Positions 63,001 to 64,000 of a stretch of DNA of 64,000 nucleotides are shown piece by piece (positions within the stretch are counted from its first letter, which is position 1; each line of letters begins with the position of its first letter). Under the pieces are notes generated by a model. The model ran no database searches, was not told the DNA's origin, and saw nothing but the letters and a program-made list of their open reading frames with translations. The DNA comes from UBA1309 sp047605645 (lineage in GTDB: Bacteria; Bacteroidota; Bacteroidia; Bacteroidales; Dysgonomonadaceae). Location of the stretch: contig JASGFJ010000014.1 in the NCBI GenBank assembly GCA_047605645.1, positions 38,397 through 102,396 of the forward strand, read 5' to 3'. Both the position numbers and the translations under genes were made by a program.

Positions 63001-63163
63001 CTCCTTTTTCGAGGACAGTAACACCAATCAAAGCTTCTCCATCCGATTCACTGATGACAGTTCCGGATATTTGTTGATTTTGTCCATACATGATGGTTGG
63101 GATAATTGACAGCAAAAATGCAATAAGCATTGTTCGCCTTAAAAAAGAAAAATTGTTCTTCAT
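60023..63163 (-). CDS. SusC-like TonB-dependent outer-membrane transporter
   Basis: 1046 residues. Signal peptide (residues 1-28), N-terminal carboxypeptidase-D-like domain (QISGTVISESDGEALIGVTV near 32), TonB-box region LSQVVVTGYTTQKKADLTGA near 108, plug domain with ASIYGSRAANGVIIITTKKG near 216 and a 22-strand barrel with a C-terminal strand ending NLTFGLNVIF. First gene of the fructan operon. Imports fructan oligosaccharides with SusD. Confidence 0.96.
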   Translation of the reverse strand: MKNNFSFLRRTMLIAFLLSIIPTIMYGQNQQISGTVISESDGEALIGVTVLEKGGGSSAVTDLNGKFVIKPKTFPSVLVFSMIGMIPQEVKVTTNTSLNIKLKEDAHSLSQVVVTGYTTQKKADLTGAVSVVSMADVQKQGENNPMKALQGRVPGMNITSDGNPSGSVSIRIRGIGTLNDNSPLYIIDGVPTQSGMHELNGSDIESIQVLKDAASASIYGSRAANGVIIITTKKGQKGVVKINFDASLSVSSYQNRLKMLNTEQYGNAMWQAYVNDGINPNSNGIGYLYNWGYDTNNMPMLNEMTLPKYLDSTHTMEVADTDWFKEITRTSATHQYNLSVSNGGEKGNSFFSAGYYHNDGIIKYSDFQRFSARINTDYKLIGNALTIGENFTLNRTDEVAAPANIISDAIDMPSVIPVHTLSGGWGGPEGNLPDRNNPARVVYDNRYNRYVYWRLLGNAFVDLKLFKGFNLRSNFGLDYSNKQQRNFTFPYENGYKSSDVSAVSLTQEHWTRWMWNALATYNFEKEKHRGDAMIGVELNNEDYTSFTAYKEGFSILTPDYMWPDAGTGDSQTYGNGDGYSLVSYFGKVNYSYDNKYLVSLTLRNDGSSRFGINNRYAVFPSVSLGWRMSEESFMKAASGVLNDLKIRASWGQTGNQSISNSARYTIYVSNYGATNAYAGGNFGTSYDLAGTNGGGTLASGFKRNQLGNNNIKWEATTQTNLGLDYALFKQALYGSVDVFYKKTTNILTLLTGIATLGEGADKYVNAGSMQNKGFEFNIGYRQKTGSGFDYDINLNLSCYRNKVLGVPETVASAGTYGGNGVESIVGHPIYSQVGYVADGLFKSQEDIINHATQSGAGIGRIRYKDLDNNGVINEKDQTWIYDPTPDFSYGVNMNFGYKNFDLSMFWQGIQGVDVNMQAIKEQTDFWSATNVNYLNKGRRVLNAWTVNNSASDIPALTTTDSNNEKRLSSYYIENGSFLKLRNIQIGYKVPTKFSSEKLKMSSLRFYISGQNLLTVKSKKFSGVDPENPLYGYPIPLNLTFGLNVIF

Positions 63164-63282
63164 AGTTAAAACAAGATTTTTATTTAATTCATACGATTAA
63201 AGTTTTCTGGTACTTTTTCAGAAGACATCTGATTTCAAAAATATAGACCTTATCCACTGAAATCTGAGTTTATTCTACGTTG

Positions 63283-63290
63283 CAAAAATA
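63283..63290 (-). promoter_or_regulatory. Putative -7 element of the fructan operon
   Basis: CAAAAATA on the plus strand is TATTTTTG on the minus strand, 120 bp upstream of the susC start. No -33 TTTG sits at the normal distance; the regulator may substitute for it. Confidence 0.35.
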
Positions 63291-64000
63291 TGTCGTCAAC
63301 TACTAACAGACCATAAAAATCATTTCAAACACTTGTAAAATCGTATCTTCTTCTGTTATTCTTTATATAGAATAATAGAAAACACAACTGATTATATGCG
63401 GGTTAGAAACGATTCAGGGAGATTATTAAATCTAATGATTGATTTCTCAGAAAAAATAAATGTATGCAGCCTTTGATTTTTCATTCAAACAGGAAAAGAC
63501 AAAGTAGCCAGACAATACACTTGCGCTATTCGATGCGATAAAAGGCAAAGCTATAAAAGTGTAAGGTTCTTGGTATTCAGTCAACACTATTTGGTGTAAT
63601 TTCAGCTCTAAAGACACCGGGACTGAACATTTCCGATGCTATTTGTATACAGCTTCGGATCGTATTGAAAACAAGAAATACATTTTTTGTACAAAAGAGT
63701 TTACGTCGAATAAGGGCTTATCCAAAATGATAACCAAAGGCTAACCGGGCAAAACAATTAAAGGCTTCCCAAAAGAGTTCTACTTTATTTTTTATAGAAT
63801 CCCGAGAGGCAGTAGCTGCATACGCGGAGAGTAAACCGCGAGACAGAATAAATGCCTAGAGGCATTCGTTACGGAAAGTGTATTTAACAAAAGACAACAA
63901 TGGATCGGCAGTATAATGGTTGAAAAAAGCAGAAAGGAATGGTATTTAAGTAGTATCTAAAATATAATGTCGTATTGTTTGCCGACATTGTTCAGAACAA
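63291..64000. other. Upstream region of the fructan operon, no gene recognised
   Basis: About 700 bp to the window edge. Likely contains the regulator binding site and the end of a neighbouring gene outside the window. No ORF of note or structured element was seen. Confidence 0.4.

Overview
The window is bacterial DNA of the phylum Bacteroidota, most likely a Bacteroidales member outside the genus Bacteroides. It carries a SusC/SusD fructan utilisation locus with a hybrid two-component regulator, a GG-leader peptide locus typical of Bacteroidales, RNA polymerase ECF sigma factors, TAnnTTTG-type promoter elements and two proteins with C-terminal type IX secretion (T9SS) sorting domains. The T9SS signals argue against B. 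thetaiotaomicron-like species and fit Dysgonomonadaceae, Tannerellaceae or relatives. No rRNA, tRNA or CRISPR array was seen.

Layout. (1) 1-905: decayed IS4-family transposase cut by the window edge. (2) 1224-3985: small minus-strand RiPP-like locus (LanC-like protein, glycosyltransferase, GG-leader precursor) with a decayed VKOR-like remnant upstream. (3) 4233-5261: LuxR-type regulator. (4) 6277-10197: very large secreted family 8 polysaccharide lyase with a T9SS signal. (5) 11090-29419: the standout region, an array of about fifteen plus-strand units, most ending in an attC-like recombination site of about 100-135 bp. It has the organisation of an integron cassette array, but no integrase gene lies in the window. 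The array is split into four sub-arrays. Each is preceded by a copy of the same leader repeat (about 160-665 bp) that ends exactly at the crossover G of the GTT triplet, as an attI site would. Cargo includes a Hachiman-like defence pair (HamA/HamB), a MazEF-like toxin-antitoxin pair, an Abi/HEPN protein, PIN, GIY-YIG and PD-(D/E)XK nucleases, a deoxyribosyltransferase-like protein with a -1 frameshift at A_AAA_AAC, a ParA-like ATPase and several exported proteins. (6) 29759-43615: chromosomal-type genes: DUF5686 outer-membrane protein, HIT hydrolase, PIF1-like helicase, nitroreductase, 2-hydroxyacid dehydrogenase, uvrA, an orphan ECF sigma factor, and a sigma factor/membrane protein/hydrolase operon. 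(7) 44111-45000: three tandem repeats of about 308 bp with 19-bp palindromes. (8) 45329-46948: a decayed AraC-domain fragment and a tryptophanase-family enzyme. (9) 47243-63163: minus-strand fructan (probably levan) locus: SusC, SusD, DUF4960-like protein, GH32, T9SS-sorted accessory protein, second GH32, sugar permease, fructokinase and the sensor/regulator.

How they work together. In the fructan locus, surface proteins would bind and cut the polymer, SusC/SusD import the products, GH32 enzymes release fructose, the permease and fructokinase bring it into metabolism, and the hybrid sensor (predicted periplasmic sugar-binding domain) switches the locus on. In the cassette array each unit is an independent gene or gene pair. 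The strongest evidence is internal: in eight units the half-site at the 5' end is complementary, over 6-9 bases, to the half-site just after that unit's own gene, which is what excision and insertion of circular cassettes produces.
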